From NCBI RefSeq assembly GCF_018812025.1, contig NC_063066.1, positions 1,672,692-1,736,691 on the forward strand: 64,000 nt of DNA, read 5' to 3'. Below, one piece after another: positions 61,481 to 64,000 of this stretch. The position numbers were made by a program, and so were the translations under genes. How positions within the stretch are numbered: the stretch's first letter is position 1; every line of letters starts with the position of its first letter. The notes beneath the pieces are model-generated. The model saw nothing but the letters and a program-made list of their open reading frames with translations. It made no database searches and was not told where the DNA came from. This DNA comes from Megalobrama amblycephala (lineage: Eukaryota; Chordata; Actinopteri; Cypriniformes; Xenocyprididae).

Positions 61481-62289
61481 GTAGTAGTAGTTGTATTTAA
61501 CTTATTATTAGTAATATTTTTATTTAACTATTAGCCAAGATTATTTGAGACAGTTTGATCACACTGAAAGTTGAAGTTCTTGTCCTAGCAGTGTCATATT
61601 AAAAATACTGAGCATTACACATTTTTATAGAGAAATCATCTGAGTGCTTGTGACTTTTAAATAGATCAGTGCTATTTAAGGGTATTTTTCATGTGGAAAA
61701 ACTTGCATAGTTCTCTTCATGTGTTGACATCTGATCTGTGTTTGAGGCTTGAAAGAGCAAAGTTGTGTTACTGACCATGTGTTGACCTCTGGGGTCAGAG
61801 CATCGATCGGCCGTTAGGAAAGGTTATGACCCGAGACATGGAGAAAATGGGCAGCCTCACTAAAACACTTGTTTAAATGTCATGAATGACTGGCTGGTTA
61901 CACGACACCAGCTCCACTCTCTCCCCGTCGAAGAAAAACAGTGTTTAAATGTAAACGAGTGCAGTTTCAGCCCTTTAAAGGGCACAGAGAACAAGAGAGG
62001 GAGAGGCTCAAAATATCCCCTCATTTTTTACTCTTGTCATCCTTATTACCATCTGAAAAACAACTGCTATAAATGTAGGCCTGTGAGAAACATGCTCATA
62101 TTTTCTGTTGAATTATTGGCTTTTGTTTATTGGCGCATAACATAAAGGTTCTTTTGACTGGATAATTGAATGCTGTTATGATAAATTATAAAGCGAGACG
62201 TTGATGAAGTGTCTAAATCTGCAGCTTTTCTTTACGAGTGTGAGGCTTAAAACCACCAATTAGTGTTGTTCTCTCTCTTGTGATTGTAG
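61481..62289. other. Intron-like sequence before exon
   Basis: No repeats recognised. Ends in a pyrimidine-rich acceptor (gttgttctctctcttgtgattgtag) that serves the exon at 62290. An 87-codon frame at 61882-62145 shows no coding pattern. Confidence 0.45.
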
Positions 62290-62469
62290 GTAATGTCGTA
62301 GACATCTATCAGCGTGAATTTCTGGCGCTGAGAGACCGTCTGCACTCCGCGGAGCAGGAGAACCTCAAACGCTCCAAAGAGCTCAACCTGGTGCTGGACG
62401 AGATCAAGCGAGCCATCGCTGAGAAACAAGCGCTGCGGGACATCAACCGCACCTGGAGCAGCCTGTCAG
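62290..62469 (+). CDS. Coiled-coil exon, unrecognised gene
   Basis: 180 bp with a pyrimidine-rich acceptor (ttctctctcttgtgattgtag) and a consensus donor (tcag-gtgaca). Both junctions are phase 1, so the exon is symmetric and adds 60 codons. Codons are strongly G/C-ending (ctg, gag, cgc, atc, aag), in sharp contrast to the A+T-rich flanks. The peptide begins NVVDIYQREFLALRDRLHSA and is a charged, leucine-spaced helix (LALRDRL, LKRSKELNLVL, AIAEKQAL) ending RTWSSLS, as expected of a coiled coil. I cannot name the protein; many structural and scaffold proteins contain such helices. It joins in frame with 55814-55988. Any following exon lies beyond the window or was not recognised. The start codon at 62280 of the longer open frame is inside the intron and is not used. 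Confidence 0.85.
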
Positions 62470-62531
62470 GTGACACACAACAGTCTCTCTATCAGCCAAT
62501 CATTGCCCTCTGATTTTAGGGGTGGAGTTAA

Positions 62532-63860
62532 AGGGGACATATTATGCAAAATTAACTTTTACATGGTGTTTGGACTAGACATGTGCCGATATTCCATAAT
62601 GCGATTTATCACGATAATGAATATGCACGATATTGTTATCGTGGGCACCTCAAAATACCATAAATAATAATTTATTACCAATTATTAAAAATTTTATAAT
62701 GCATTTAAGATTACTTTCCCCATCAACCGTATAAAATGCACAACACCGCTGTATTCTGCGTCAAAGGGACACGCACTCAGACGTAAACAAGCCCAATGTG
62801 CATGAGAAGCACATGACAGCAGAGGGCGCTGATGGAACAGCAGAAATACAGCGGTTACCCCGGAAACCCCGCAAACAAAGCAGCTGCGCTAAGTTTTTAA
62901 AATGCTTCAAATAGCCATTCATTTTTTTCTAATCTCAATGTTGTTCATCACAGCACCAAATAGACTATTTATTTTCAAACTTAAACATTTTTATATTTTA
63001 ATCTGGACTACAACATGCCCTAATGATTGGAAATGATCTGATTATTTGTTATTGTTCAGTAAAACTTTGAGACATACGGCTTCATTAGTTAACATGTTAA
63101 TTCGTTATTACCAAACTGACAATGAAAAATACTTATAAAGCATTAATTATTCTTAGTTACTGTTTAATAACATTACTAAAATCAAAAGAACTTATTTAAT
63201 GGACCTGAGATAAAAACAATGATCAGTTGTATTTCTTAACTAACATTAACAAAAATAATGCTTACTGTATCAAATGTAGCTTTTGCTCAATATTAGTTAA
63301 TGCATTAAATAATGAGACCTTATTGTAAAGTGTTTCCTGTTGTTCTTTATAATCTAATTCTTTTACACTTTAATCTGTTTGAAAATTTTACTTTATATAT
63401 TTTTTGTGTATAGTATTATTATATTTAAACATTCAGAGTTTTTTATTACAAAAAGAGTTCTTAAACCTGTTATACTATGACAACACTTTTTTTTGCAACT
63501 TATTTCAATATCGTGATAATACCGTACACCGTGATAAAAGCTTCAGCAATTAATCAGCAACATGAAAATTTGATATCGTCACATGCCTAGTTTGGACGTA
63601 AATGCGTCGGCAGTGTGAGTACACAACCACCCTATTATGGTGAAAATCCACCCAATCCTTGTCTTGTATTCCCCAAAAATCATAAACAGTGTCTCTAAAT
63701 GTGTTTTCTATCACAGTGTAACAGGCTCCGCCCACAACTCTACCCTATTAGCTTAGCTCCGCCCCTGAATGAGCTGTACACAGTCCACCATTTTTACCTC
63801 AGCGAGTGGAAACACAAGAACATCTTAGCGACAATGTAAATGTCCCGTTGTTGGCTGTAT
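62532..63860. mobile_element. TTAA-type MITE hosting an hAT MITE
   Basis: Starts AGGGGACATATTATGC after TTAA (62528-62531), a typical cyprinid element. It is split by the hAT MITE at 62576-63589 and resumes at 'gtaaatgcgtcggcagtgtg'. Its right end is unclear and is placed near where another repeat begins. It lies only 60 bp downstream of the exon donor at 62470. Confidence 0.65.
62576..63589. mobile_element. hAT MITE 'tagacatgtgccgata' family, copy 2 (intact)
   Basis: Starts TAGACATGTGCCGATA and ends ATATCGTCACATGCCTA. The identical 8-bp direct repeat GTTTGGAC abuts both ends (62568-62575 and 63590-63597). Length 1,014 bp, highly similar to 12966-13979 with a few short indels. Non-coding. 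Confidence 0.93.
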
Positions 63861-63865
63861 CCATG

Positions 63866-64000
63866 AACTTTTCCATTGCTTTTCCATGTAAACGCACTAG
63901 ACGGATGCATTTGACCGCATCTTTTACAGCGTCTCGCGCAAGAAACTGCGCTCTAAAATTGAAAAGAAGTTTAACTTTAGTTTTCCACTGCTCACGTCTC
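63866..64000. mobile_element. Fragment of the 'ggggtcgttcacacagaacg' MITE family
   Basis: Wording (ttccattgcttttccatgta, aacgcactagacggatgcat, tttaactttagttttccact) parallels 53500-53640. It runs off the window edge. Confidence 0.6.

Overview
The window looks like one stretch of a teleost fish chromosome, most probably a cyprinid (carp/minnow group). Coding density is very low and (CA/TG)n microsatellites are dense. Most of the sequence that can be explained consists of short non-autonomous DNA transposons of kinds typical of cyprinid genomes. There are no operons, no bacterial signals and no tRNA or rRNA that I could recognise. The organism assignment is inferred from repeat style, not from a marker gene.

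Genes. Only two intervals look like real coding exons, both on the + strand: 55814-55988, with an ATG near a pyrimidine-rich tract and a GTGAGT donor, and 62290-62469, a 180-bp coiled-coil exon with good splice sites. Both junctions are phase 1, so they can join in frame across a 6.3-kb intron. I read them as consecutive exons of one gene whose identity I could not establish. The remaining ~55 kb to the left is then intergenic sequence, or introns/5' non-coding sequence of the same gene. A third, weak candidate exon lies at 36665-36841.

Layout. 1-9 kb: hAT-like elements, several nested, including one with a captured Tc1 fragment (4824-5261) and one with a perfect 8-bp target duplication (6491-7343). 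9.1-10.9 kb: a 'gctgcaagcagc' interspersed repeat with an internal 551-bp tandem duplication. 12.6-14 kb: two more hAT-type MITEs. 15-22.5 kb: piggyBac-type (TTAA) MITEs, including a ~95% similar pair at 17978 and 20722. 26-53 kb: three copies of a 'gggttagttcaccc' TTAA element, three copies of another TTAA element (33856, 41219, 47241), a 2.3-kb minisatellite of ~22-bp units (37.1-39.4 kb), an 82-bp-unit tandem array (44.6-45.5 kb) and a three-deep nest of transposons (52323-53470). 56-58.8 kb: a dead Tc1/mariner element in which a 50-bp piece of the transposase gene has been amplified about 27 times. 60.4-61.5 kb: a kilobase of almost pure A+T with a long (AT)n tract. The right edge holds an hAT MITE nested in a TTAA element just downstream of the coiled-coil exon.

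The most distinctive content is structural. Two tandem arrays grow out of transposon sequence (one from a transposase reading frame), both with higher-order periodicity. TE nests can be ordered in time, and several TTAA MITE families include two that share a terminal module. Nothing seen here amounts to a new enzymatic or defence system.
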